Below are positions 1-5,933 of a stretch of 5,989 bases of DNA, one piece after another. Source of the stretch: Betaproteobacteria bacterium. Lineage in GTDB: Bacteria; Pseudomonadota; Gammaproteobacteria; Burkholderiales; SG8-41. Below the pieces are notes generated by a model that saw only the letters and a list, made by a program, of their open reading frames with translations, had not been told where the DNA came from and ran no database searches. The position numbers and the translations under genes are program-made. Location: contig JANXRI010000115.1 of assembly GCA_025353085.1 (NCBI GenBank), positions 1 to 5,989 on the forward strand, in the 5' to 3' direction. The stretch's first letter is position 1; each line of letters starts with the position of its first letter.

Positions 1-1492
1 CTTCGCCAGTCGTCATCTGGCGATTGATCTCTTTAAGATCCTTAATTGGAATTCCGACTTGTTTTTGCAAGTCCAAAAGCTTTTGTTGCTGCTCGACAAC
101 GGCGGGCTCGAATCGGCCGAGTGTTTCGCTCCATGGCTTCCGTGCAGCGATTTCATTGGCGGCCCAGCGCAAATTGCTTTCCTTGCCTGGAAACTCCTTG
201 ATGAAATGCTGGCGCGGCATTTTCGCCTTGTTCACGCTGAGATCCAGGATCTCGCGCTCGTGGCTGCGCACCCGTTCGACGAGTTTACGCAAGCCGTCAC
301 ACAACGACTCAACCTGCTTCGCGCCGAAACGAATGTTCATCAGCTCGTTCGAAATCTGGTCGCGCGCCTCCAGATAAGCCTTGCTGCGCGGGCCATTCTT
401 CGCCAATGCGCGCAACATCTTGTTGTAGAGGTTGCGGATCACGGCAAAGCGTTTGAGCGCGTCGCCTTTCAGGCGCAGAAGGTCGGCGGTTTGTACCGCA
501 GCCTGCTCCTCTTCGCTCATTTCCTCTTCTTCGGCCGCTTCTTCGTCTTCTTCTTCGGTTTCTTCGTCAGCGGCTTCGGCGGCGAGTTCGTCGGCGGTCG
601 GATCAACGAGGCCGTCGACGACTTCATCAACCCGGATTTCGTCTTTTTCGATGCGGTCAGCGAGCGCCAGGATTTCGGCGATGGTAGTCGGACATGCCGA
701 GATCGCCTGGATCATGTGCTTCAGGCCGTCTTCGATGCGCTTGGCGATTTCGATTTCGCCTTCGCGCGTCAAGAGTTCAACCGAACCCATCTCGCGCATG
801 TACATGCGAACCGGGTCGGTAGTGCGGCCGAAGTCGGAGTCGACCGTCGACAACGCGGCTTCCGCCTGCTCGACAACGTCTTCATCCGCGACGGCGGGCG
901 CGGCGTCCGACATCAAAAGCGTTTCGGCGTCGGGCGCTTCGTCATAGACATGGATACCCATGTCATTGATCATCGCGATAATGTTTTCGATCTGCTCGGC
1001 ATCCATCATGTCGTCGGGCAGATGGTCGTTAACCTCGGCGAACGTCAGATAGCTGCGCTCTTTGCCGAGCACAATCAAATTCTTCAGACGCAAGCGCCGC
1101 GCTTCGGCTTCCGCCGGCGACAATTCTTTGCGCTCGAACTCCCGCACCAATGCTTTTTCCTTGGCGGTCAGGCGCTGGCGGGTCTTGGGCAGCTTGCCAT
1201 CCGCGGCGGGCGCAACAACTGGCTCGGCTTTGCCGGCAGCCTTCAACTCCGCCTTGGCTTTCGCCTTGGCTTCTTTCTGCTCAGCTTTTAACTTGGCTGC
1301 AAATTGTTTCGGCGTCAGCGCTTTGGGCTGTTTGATTGCATCAACGCGCGCGGCCTTCGGGGCCGCAGTCTTGCGCGGCACTGCTTTCTTGACAGGCTTC
1401 GCTTTGGCTTTTTTCAGATTGAGCTTCTTTTTCGCAACCGGCTTTTTCTTTGCCGCGGGGCGGGCCTTCGTCGCTTTTTTGGGTTTTGCCAT
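1..1492 (-). CDS. rpoD: RNA polymerase primary sigma factor (sigma-70), 3' end cut by window edge
   Basis: The housekeeping sigma factor directs core RNA polymerase to -35/-10 promoters. The frame is open from the ATG at 1492-1490 to the left edge, giving 497 residues. Residues 1-91 form a lysine/alanine/proline-rich tail (about 29 Lys). Region 1.1 follows at about 136-192, with the family string GKERSYLTFAEVNDHLP. Region 1.2 starts at about 226 (DPVRMYMREMG, then ELLTREGEIEIAKRIEDG). The non-conserved region carries an acidic run at about 309-329 and continues to KPWSETL. The last residues, INRQMTTGE, correspond to the stretch just before region 2.1 of E. coli RpoD. Regions 2, 3 and 4 therefore lie outside the window, and the full protein should be roughly 730 residues (inference). 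It is the last gene seen in the rpsU-yqeY-dnaG-rpoD series and has its own promoter and ribosome site. The start is supported by a well-placed Shine-Dalgarno. Identity is very secure. Confidence 0.97.
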   Translation of the reverse strand, partial: MAKPKKATKARPAAKKKPVAKKKLNLKKAKAKPVKKAVPRKTAAPKAARVDAIKQPKALTPKQFAAKLKAEQKEAKAKAKAELKAAGKAEPVVAPAADGKLPKTRQRLTAKEKALVREFERKELSPAEAEARRLRLKNLIVLGKERSYLTFAEVNDHLPDDMMDAEQIENIIAMINDMGIHVYDEAPDAETLLMSDAAPAVADEDVVEQAEAALSTVDSDFGRTTDPVRMYMREMGSVELLTREGEIEIAKRIEDGLKHMIQAISACPTTIAEILALADRIEKDEIRVDEVVDGLVDPTADELAAEAADEETEEEDEEAAEEEEMSEEEQAAVQTADLLRLKGDALKRFAVIRNLYNKMLRALAKNGPRSKAYLEARDQISNELMNIRFGAKQVESLCDGLRKLVERVRSHEREILDLSVNKAKMPRQHFIKEFPGKESNLRWAANEIAARKPWSETLGRFEPAVVEQQQKLLDLQKQVGIPIKDLKEINRQMTTGE

Positions 1493-1499
1493 AGCCAAT

Positions 1500-1509
1500 C
1501 TCACCTCTC
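1500..1509 (-). promoter_or_regulatory. rpoD ribosome binding site
   Basis: On the minus strand GAGAGGTGAG ends 7 nt before the rpoD ATG. AGGTGA is one mismatch from AGGAGG-type pairing and is the best Shine-Dalgarno in the window, which fixes the rpoD start. A small stem, CACC-cgaga-GGTG (about 1503-1515), could partly mask it. That masking is inference only. Confidence 0.7.
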
Positions 1510-1534
1510 GGGTGGTTACGCCGAAAAACCGGAA

Positions 1535-1563
1535 ATTATACCTTAGTGGCGCTCTTTTTTCAG
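1535..1563 (-). promoter_or_regulatory. Candidate sigma-70 promoter of rpoD, overlapping dnaG stop
   Basis: The minus strand reads CTGAAA (1563-1558), a 17-bp spacer, then a perfect TATAAT (1540-1535). The -35 matches TTGACA at 4 of 6 positions and contains the TGA stop of dnaG (1562-1560). Transcription would start near 1528, giving a leader of about 35 nt before the rpoD ATG. In E. coli rpoD also has promoters internal to the operon, so an rpoD-specific promoter is expected biology. The exact site here is a prediction. Confidence 0.6.
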
Positions 1564-3335
1564 GGCGCAGAGGTGCTTTTTTGTGGTTGCAGCAGCGCCA
1601 AATATTGGGCCTGCTCGCCAGGGCTAAGCGACTGTTTTTGAGTAAGTTTTTGTTGCAAAATTCCCAATTGGCTTTCACGCGCGTCTGATTCGATCGCCGC
1701 GTTGAGTTTTCTCCAACTGCTTATAAACTGTTCTTCCAGCGCTGTCTCTTCGAATTCCACCTCGGGACGTTTCAACACACAGGCTTCGATCTCGCGCACA
1801 GCGTGCTCGAACTCAGTATCGCGAAAATACTCGCCTATACGCGTGCCGACTGACTGACCAAATATTTTGAGCAAAGCATCGAGCAATGCAATTTCATCCG
1901 GCCGGATTGATGCGACTCCCCGCGCGGCATCAAGTTCCCGCCGGTTAGCCAGCGTATGCAACTCGGGTCTCATCATCAGCAGTTCGATGACCTGGCGCGC
2001 CGGTCCTCGCACTGGTGTGGCCGAACTGCGCGCCGGGGCCGCCTGCACGGATCTCGTTTCCTTGATGCCGTATTCCCGCTCCAGATCCTGTACAGAGACA
2101 CCGGCGACCTGCGCCAGATTCTGGCGGATGATGCGGCCGAGAAAGCGGGCGCTGATCCGCATGACAAGCGGCTTCGCTTCTTTGAGCAGCGCGGCACGTC
2201 CTTCACCGGTCGCGAGATCGACATGCGACTTCAACTCATCGATCAGAAATTGCGACAGCGGCTTCGCGTCGCCGAGCAGCTTTTCGAAGGCGTCTTTACC
2301 GAGCTTGCGCACATAAGTATCAGGGTCCTCGCCCTGCGGCAAAAACAGGAACGAGAGCTGCTTGCCATCGGCTAATTGATCGAGGCTGTTTTCCAGTGCG
2401 CGCCACGCCGCGCGCCGTCCGGCATCGTCGCCATCGAAACAAAATACGACCTCATCGACCTGGCGCAGCAGTTTCTGCACATGGGTGGGTGTGGTCGCGG
2501 TACCGAGCGTCGCGACCGCGTAACCGATGCCCGCTTGCGCGAGGGCGACAACGTCCATATAACCTTCGACCACGATCACGCGGCCCGCCTCGCGGATTGC
2601 ACGACGCCCTTGATACAGGCCGTACAGCTCGCGCCCTTTTTCAAACAACGGCGTTTCCGGTGAATTCAAATATTTCGGCTCGCCGCGGTCGAGCACGCGT
2701 CCGCCGAAGCCGATAACGTTGCCGCGCTGATCGACGATTGGAAACATTACGCGATCGCGGAAACGATCGTAGCGCTTGCCTTCGTCGCCTTGAATCACCA
2801 GACCGGCGGCCACCAGAGCCTTCGCGTTGTAATCGGGGAATTCTGCCTGCAAATTTTGCCAGCCATCAGGCGCATAACCGATGCCGAATTCCCTGGCGAT
2901 TTCCCCGGACAGGCCGCGCTTCTTCAGATATTCGATTGCGCGCGGCGCGCTCTTTAGCTGGTTGCGGTAATACTGCGCCGCCTTGAGCATGATCGCGTAA
3001 AGATCGTCGCCCTCCTCGGTTTTGCCGCGCGGATGCTCGGGCTTGAATTCCGGCATCTGCATGCCGGCGCCTTGCGCGAGATCCTTGACCGCGTCGATAA
3101 AACCCACGCCCGCATATTCGATCATGAAGCCGATGGCGGTGCCGTGCGCGCCGCAGCCGAAACAATGATAAAACTGTTTGGTCTGGCTGACCGTGAACGA
3201 CGGCGTTTTCTCGCCATGAAACGGGCAGCACGCAACGAAATTGGCGCCCGCGCGTTTGAGCGGCACGTAACGCTCGACGACGTCGACGATGTCGACGCGG
3301 TTCAGAAGATCCTGGATGAAGGATTGCGGGATCAA
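1560..3335 (-). CDS. dnaG: DNA primase, TTG start
   Basis: DnaG synthesises RNA primers at the replication fork with DnaB helicase. From the TTG at 3335-3333 the protein has 591 residues (E. coli about 581). The CHC2 zinc domain holds Cys37-x2-His40 and Cys58-x2-Cys61. The polymerase domain shows DRFRDRVMFPI (about 190) and YLNSPETPLFEKGRELYGL (about 222-240). Its TOPRIM fold has EGYMD (Glu257, Asp261), FDGDDAGRR (Asp301, Asp303) and GEDPD (Asp337, Asp339), with the same spacing as the E. coli catalytic acidic residues. A Pro/Ala/Arg linker (about 427-447) precedes the C-terminal helicase-binding domain. The start is chosen because family members begin MIPQSFIQDLL, which here reads with Leu/TTG first. 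ATG codons at 3440 and 3380 would add unconserved sequence. A weak GAG lies 9 nt upstream of the TTG. The stop lies 67 bp before rpoD. No key residue is missing. Confidence 0.97.
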   Translation of the reverse strand: MIPQSFIQDLLNRVDIVDVVERYVPLKRAGANFVACCPFHGEKTPSFTVSQTKQFYHCFGCGAHGTAIGFMIEYAGVGFIDAVKDLAQGAGMQMPEFKPEHPRGKTEEGDDLYAIMLKAAQYYRNQLKSAPRAIEYLKKRGLSGEIAREFGIGYAPDGWQNLQAEFPDYNAKALVAAGLVIQGDEGKRYDRFRDRVMFPIVDQRGNVIGFGGRVLDRGEPKYLNSPETPLFEKGRELYGLYQGRRAIREAGRVIVVEGYMDVVALAQAGIGYAVATLGTATTPTHVQKLLRQVDEVVFCFDGDDAGRRAAWRALENSLDQLADGKQLSFLFLPQGEDPDTYVRKLGKDAFEKLLGDAKPLSQFLIDELKSHVDLATGEGRAALLKEAKPLVMRISARFLGRIIRQNLAQVAGVSVQDLEREYGIKETRSVQAAPARSSATPVRGPARQVIELLMMRPELHTLANRRELDAARGVASIRPDEIALLDALLKIFGQSVGTRIGEYFRDTEFEHAVREIEACVLKRPEVEFEETALEEQFISSWRKLNAAIESDARESQLGILQQKLTQKQSLSPGEQAQYLALLQPQKSTSAP

Positions 3336-3347
3336 GTCTCGGCACTC

Positions 3348-3371
3348 AAAAATAAAGGCAGGCAAAGCCTG
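3348..3371 (-). terminator. Weak terminator-like hairpin in dnaG leader
   Basis: On the minus strand CAGGC-TTT-GCCTG forms a 5-bp stem with a 3-nt loop and is followed by CCTTTATTTTT. The stem is short and the T-tract starts two bases late, so as a terminator it would be leaky at best. It sits 13 to 36 nt before the dnaG TTG. It may be an attenuator or may be chance. Confidence 0.25.
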
Positions 3372-3423
3372 GCGCTGCATCCGTGCGGCCCGCGCCTCAA
3401 CGAGGCAATCATAGTCGATTCCG

Positions 3424-3443
3424 CGCGTGTTCGAGCACACGCG
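3424..3443. repeat. 7-bp inverted repeat downstream of yqeY
   Basis: CGCGTGT and ACACGCG are perfect complements separated by 6 bases (3431-3436). The repeat starts 11 bp past the yqeY stop. No T-run follows on either strand, so it is not an intrinsic terminator. Possible roles are an mRNA-stabilising or processing hairpin, or a protein-binding palindrome. It does not fit the CTGT-N8-ACAG LexA box. Confidence 0.4.
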
Positions 3444-3454
3444 AAAAAGTGTAT

Positions 3455-3901
3455 TCAGCCTGCGAGCTTGGCCTTGATCAGCGCCGAGACTTTGCTCATA
3501 TCAGCTTTGCCCGTGAGCTTGGGCTTCAATATCGCCATGACCTTGCCCATGTCGGACATCGCGGTGGCGCCGGACGCCTGCATGGCGGCGGCAATCTCAG
3601 CCTCGACTTCGGCATCCGACAACGCTTGCGGCATGTAAGTCTGCAATACGCCGACTTCGAATTTTTCGGTATCGGCGAGATCCTGCCGCCCGCCCTTTTC
3701 GAATTGGGTAATCGATTCGCGGCGCTGCTTCAGCATCTTGTCGATGATGGCCACGACGTCGGCATCGGAAAGTTCGACGCGTTCGTCAACTTCTTTCTGC
3801 TTCATCGCCGACAGCAGTAAACGGATTGCGGACAAGCGCGGCGCATCCTTGGCGCGCATGGCCACCTTCATGTCGTCGCTGATTCTGGCTTTTAATGACA
3901 T
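3455..3901 (-). CDS. yqeY: YqeY / GatB-YqeY domain protein
   Basis: This is a 148-residue member of the YqeY family, small proteins that resemble the C-terminal tRNA-contacting tail of the GatB amidotransferase subunit. The cellular role of stand-alone YqeY is poorly defined, and involvement in tRNA-dependent amidation is an inference from homology. The sequence begins MSLKARISDDMKVAMRAKD. Family patterns seen are RLSAIRLLLSAMKQKEVDE (about 22-40), KQRRESITQFEKGGR (about 58-72), LQTYMPQALSDAE (about 86-98) and the C-terminal GKVMAILKPKLTGKADMSKV (about 119-138). It is soluble, mostly helical and full length. The ATG at 3901 is preferred to an in-frame ATG at 3952, because the extra 17 residues are not family-like and their codons lie inside a terminator hairpin. 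A GGAG (3916-3913) sits 11 nt upstream, directly against the terminator T-tract. Its place between rpsU and dnaG is common outside enterics. Confidence 0.93.
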   Translation of the reverse strand: MSLKARISDDMKVAMRAKDAPRLSAIRLLLSAMKQKEVDERVELSDADVVAIIDKMLKQRRESITQFEKGGRQDLADTEKFEVGVLQTYMPQALSDAEVEAEIAAAMQASGATAMSDMGKVMAILKPKLTGKADMSKVSALIKAKLAG

Positions 3902-3916
3902 AAGAGGGTCGGCTCC

Positions 3917-3955
3917 AAAAAAGCAAAAAGGGCGAAGGTTGTTACCCTTCACCCC
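3917..3955 (-). terminator. Intrinsic terminator between rpsU and yqeY
   Basis: On the minus strand GGGTGAAGG (3954-3946) pairs with CCTTCGCCC (3938-3930) across a 7-nt loop. This makes a 9-bp stem with one G-T pair, extendable by one further wobble pair. It is followed at once by TTTTTGCTTTTTT (3929-3917). It begins 25 bp after the rpsU stop. In E. coli a terminator between rpsU and dnaG keeps primase output below that of S21, and this hairpin has the same position relative to rpsU. The interrupted T-tract suggests partial read-through. It works only in the minus direction. Confidence 0.8.
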
Positions 3956-3979
3956 TTAGTCATTCCATGTACGGAAGTT

Positions 3980-4192
3980 TTAGAACAGTTTGGGCGGCAG
4001 CATGTGCGAACGCAAACGCTTGTAATGGCGCTTGACCGCCGCAGCGTGCTTGCGTTTTCGCTCCGAAGTGGGCTTCTCGTAGAACTCGCGCGCGCGTAAT
4101 TCGGTGAGCAGGCCGGTTTTTTCAACGGTGCGCTTGAAACGGCGCATCGCGACTTCAAACGGTTCGTTCTCTTTGACTCGTACTGTCGGCAT
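3980..4192 (-). CDS. rpsU: 30S ribosomal protein bS21
   Basis: bS21 is a small basic protein of the 30S platform, near the anti-Shine-Dalgarno end of 16S rRNA, that helps translation initiation. The protein has 70 residues, the usual length. It starts MPTVRVKENEPFEVAMRRFKR, carries REFYEKPTSERKRKHAAAVKRH in the middle (about 35-56), and ends in a basic tail closing LPPKLF. All are hallmark bS21 segments. The start is the ATG at 4192. A modest GGGAA (4206-4202) lies 9 nt upstream. It is the first gene of the left-going operon, driven by a near-consensus promoter and followed by an intrinsic terminator, so much of its mRNA may be a short single-gene transcript. Short length aside, identification is certain. 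Confidence 0.98.
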   Translation of the reverse strand: MPTVRVKENEPFEVAMRRFKRTVEKTGLLTELRAREFYEKPTSERKRKHAAAVKRHYKRLRSHMLPPKLF

Positions 4193-4230
4193 AACTGGGT
4201 GTTCCCGCTCGGAAATAACGAAAGGCGCGT

Positions 4231-4258
4231 ATTATAGCAGCGCGATTTACGTTGTCAA
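4231..4258 (-). promoter_or_regulatory. Strong sigma-70 promoter of rpsU operon
   Basis: The minus strand has TTGACA (4258-4253), a 16-bp spacer, and TATAAT (4236-4231). Both hexamers are perfect, and TGC directly before TATAAT adds an extended -10. Transcription should start near 4224, giving a leader of about 32 nt before the rpsU ATG. It should be a very active constitutive promoter, read by the sigma factor encoded at the end of the same operon. Confidence 0.9.
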
Positions 4259-4291
4259 AATAATGATTTAAACCTGTTTTTTACCTCTGAC

Positions 4292-5317
4292 ATGCTCGTT
4301 TTAGGCATCGAAACCTCGTGCGACGAAACCGGCGTCGCGCTCTACCACACTGAACGCGGTTTACTCGCGCATGCCCTTCATACGCAAGCCGCTTTACACG
4401 CCGAATACGGCGGGGTGGTGCCCGAACTCGCATCACGCGACCACATCCGGCGCGTGCTGCCGCTGACGCGCGGCATTTTGCGCGAAGCAAAAAGCACGCT
4501 GTCCGACGTCGGCGCGATCGCCTATACGCAGGGGCCGGGACTGGCCGGCGCATTGCTCGTCGGTGCAAGCATCGCCCAGGGATTGGCCTATGCACTCCGG
4601 GTGCCCGCCCTCGGCATCCATCACCTTGAGGGTCATCTGCTCTCACCGTTGATGGCGAAACCGGCGCCGGATTTTCCGTTTATCGCGCTGCTCGTGTCCG
4701 GGGGGCACAGCCAGTTGATGCGCATCAATGGCATCGGCGATTACGAACTGCTTGGCGAAACGCTTGACGATGCCGCGGGCGAAGCGTTCGACAAGACCGC
4801 AAAATTACTGGGGCTCGGTTATCCGGGCGGCCCTGAACTGGCTGCGCTGGCACGGCAAAGCACGCCGGGTCGAGTCAAGTTGCCGCGCCCGATGCTACAC
4901 AGCGGAGACCTCGACTTCAGCTTCAGCGGTTTGAAAACTGCGGTCGTGATGCAAGTCAAAGGCCGCACCCTCGATGCAACGGCCCGCGCCGACATCGCCG
5001 CTGAATTTCAGGCGGCGGTCGTCGACGTGCTCGTTGCGAAATCGCTGACCGCGCTCGAACGTTGTGCGGTCAGTCATCTGGTGGTGGCGGGCGGGGTCGG
5101 CGCCAATGCGGAACTTCGCACGCGCCTCGACAAAGCTGCCGACCGCGGCGGCTTCAAAGTGTATTTTCCGCCCGCGGAATTTTGCACCGATAACGGCGCG
5201 ATGATTGCGTTCGCCGGGGCGCTCAGGCTCAGCAGGAGCACGGCCGCCAAAACGACGAGTGACGGCTCGTTTTCCGTGTGGCCGCGCTGGGAGCTTGCAA
5301 CGGTATCGCACCGCTAG
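4292..5317 (+). CDS. tsaD: tRNA N6-threonylcarbamoyladenosine transferase subunit TsaD
   Basis: TsaD (older names Gcp, YgjD) transfers the threonylcarbamoyl group to A37 of ANN-decoding tRNAs, with TsaB and TsaE, using threonylcarbamoyl-AMP made by TsaC/TsaC2. The protein has 341 residues (E. coli 337). It shows the ASKHA-fold signatures GIETSCDETGVA (5-16), HAEYGGVVPELASRDH (36-51), the metal pair His111/His115 in HHLEGH, LVSGGHSQL (134-142), GETLDDAAGEAFDK (155-168), DFSFSGLKTAV (208-218), VAGGVGANAELR (265-276) and CTDNGAM with metal ligand Asp300. All key residues are present. The ATG at 4292 matches the family N-terminus, and no other ATG or GTG is nearby in frame. There is no recognisable Shine-Dalgarno (the upstream bases read ACCTCTGAC), so initiation is probably SD-independent. 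It is divergent from rpsU across 99 bp and convergent with plsY, overlapping it by 4 bp. Confidence 0.97.
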   Translation: MLVLGIETSCDETGVALYHTERGLLAHALHTQAALHAEYGGVVPELASRDHIRRVLPLTRGILREAKSTLSDVGAIAYTQGPGLAGALLVGASIAQGLAYALRVPALGIHHLEGHLLSPLMAKPAPDFPFIALLVSGGHSQLMRINGIGDYELLGETLDDAAGEAFDKTAKLLGLGYPGGPELAALARQSTPGRVKLPRPMLHSGDLDFSFSGLKTAVVMQVKGRTLDATARADIAAEFQAAVVDVLVAKSLTALERCAVSHLVVAGGVGANAELRTRLDKAADRGGFKVYFPPAEFCTDNGAMIAFAGALRLSRSTAAKTTSDGSFSVWPRWELATVSHR

Positions 5318-5333
5318 ACAGCGGTATTTTTTT
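5310..5333 (+). terminator. Intrinsic terminator of tsaD, stem contains both stop codons
   Basis: ACCGCT (5310-5315) pairs with AGCGGT (5320-5325) over the 4-nt loop AGAC. An A and seven Ts (5327-5333) follow. The tsaD TAG (5315-5317) begins inside the stem. On the minus strand no T-run follows, so the plsY transcript is not stopped here by this signal. The 6-bp stem is short but the T-tract is clean. Confidence 0.65.
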
Positions 5334-5925
5334 CCTCGCCAATGCGGCCTTCAGTGCCGGCCAGCAGATTCCGGATATTCGCTTTGTGCCGCCAGATGAG
5401 CAGCAGGGAAATGATGCCGACCGCCACCGTGAAAGGGTGAATCTCATACAACAGGTAGCAATATACCGGCGCCGACAGCGCTGCAATTAATGCAGCGAGC
5501 GATGACACGCGGAAAAACACCATGATGATGATCCAGGTCGACGCCGCGCCCGCCGCGAGCCACACGTTCAACGCGAGCAGCACGCCCAGCGCGGTCGACA
5601 CGCCTTTGCCGCCGTGAAAACGGTGAAACAACGGATACAGGTGGCCAATCACGACGGCGACCGCGACGGCCGCCATCTTGTATGACGCCGGCACTGCGGT
5701 CGAAAAAAAATGATCGGTCAGAAAAACGGCGAGCCAGCCTTTAGCCGCGTCGCCAAGCAAAGTCAGCGCGGCCGCCACCTTTTTACCGGTGCGCAAGACA
5801 TTCGTCGCGCCGGGATTTTTCGAGCCGTAGCTGCGTGGATCCGGCAGGCGCATCGCGCGACTAACCACCACCGCAAATGAAACAGAACCGATCAGGTAAG
5901 CGATTGCTACAAGCGCTAGGGTCAT
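5314..5925 (-). CDS. plsY: Acyl-phosphate:glycerol-3-phosphate acyltransferase PlsY
   Basis: PlsY is an inner-membrane enzyme that moves an acyl chain from acyl-phosphate (made by PlsX) to sn-glycerol-3-phosphate, giving lysophosphatidic acid, the first step of phospholipid synthesis. The protein has 203 residues, the usual size. The three loop motifs are visible: SYGSKNPGATNVLRTG (32-47); GHLYPLFHRFHGGKGVST (94-111), including the glycine-rich phosphate-binding piece; and HKANIRNLLAGTE (180-192). Hydrophobic segments lie at about 2-22, 50-70, 84-100, 112-138, 142-160 and 164-178, fitting a multi-pass membrane protein (five to seven helices). The ATG at 5925 gives the typical N-terminus, with the first helix at once. 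The bases before it (ATTCACACG) show no Shine-Dalgarno. Its TAG (5316-5314) overlaps the tsaD stop in tail-to-tail arrangement. In E. coli the homologue (ygiH) is in the same chromosomal neighbourhood as tsaD and rpsU. Confidence 0.96.
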   Translation of the reverse strand: MTLALVAIAYLIGSVSFAVVVSRAMRLPDPRSYGSKNPGATNVLRTGKKVAAALTLLGDAAKGWLAVFLTDHFFSTAVPASYKMAAVAVAVVIGHLYPLFHRFHGGKGVSTALGVLLALNVWLAAGAASTWIIIMVFFRVSSLAALIAALSAPVYCYLLYEIHPFTVAVGIISLLLIWRHKANIRNLLAGTEGRIGEEKNTAV

Positions 5926-5933
5926 CGTGTGAA

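Noticed and set aside
432..947. Serine-rich plus-strand open frame over rpoD
   Set aside because: Low-complexity Ser/Ala translation of the antisense of the acidic coding stretch; no family features.
59..1291. Long plus-strand open frame of 410 codons antisense to rpoD
   Set aside because: It is a codon-bias shadow of rpoD. Its phenylalanine-rich run (about 510-570) is simply the complement of the GAA/GAG acidic run in sigma-70, and it has no recognisable domain or ribosome site.
1062..1688. Plus-strand open frame with hydrophobic Phe/Ala-rich sequence resembling a membrane protein
   Set aside because: It is the antisense of the Lys/Ala tail of rpoD (AAG/AAA and GCC become CTT/TTT and GGC). 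It crosses the rpoD promoter and the dnaG end, which are well explained on the other strand.
2866..3345. Arginine-rich minus-strand frame of 159 codons
   Set aside because: Same-strand, out-of-frame shadow of dnaG, whose frame holds intact zinc and polymerase motifs.
3408..3413. Minus-strand TATGAT as a dnaG promoter -10
   Set aside because: The hexamer matches 5 of 6, but no acceptable -35 lies 16-18 bp upstream (GCTCGA or neighbours), so I do not call a promoter.
3336..3440. 35-residue N-terminal extension of dnaG from the ATG at 3440 (or from 3380)
   Set aside because: The sequence is not primase-like and ends exactly where family homology begins; the TTG at 3335 is the better start.
3424..3443. 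LexA/SOS operator near dnaG
   Set aside because: The palindrome is CGCGTGT-N6-ACACGCG and does not fit CTGT-N8-ACAG.
3902..3952. 17-residue extension of yqeY from the ATG at 3952
   Set aside because: It would be translated from within the rpsU terminator stem and T-tract, and the family N-terminus MSLKARI begins at 3901 with GGAG upstream.
4281..4646. Minus-strand arginine-rich frame of 121 codons over tsaD
   Set aside because: Antisense shadow of tsaD; no ribosome site or domain, and tsaD is intact on the plus strand.
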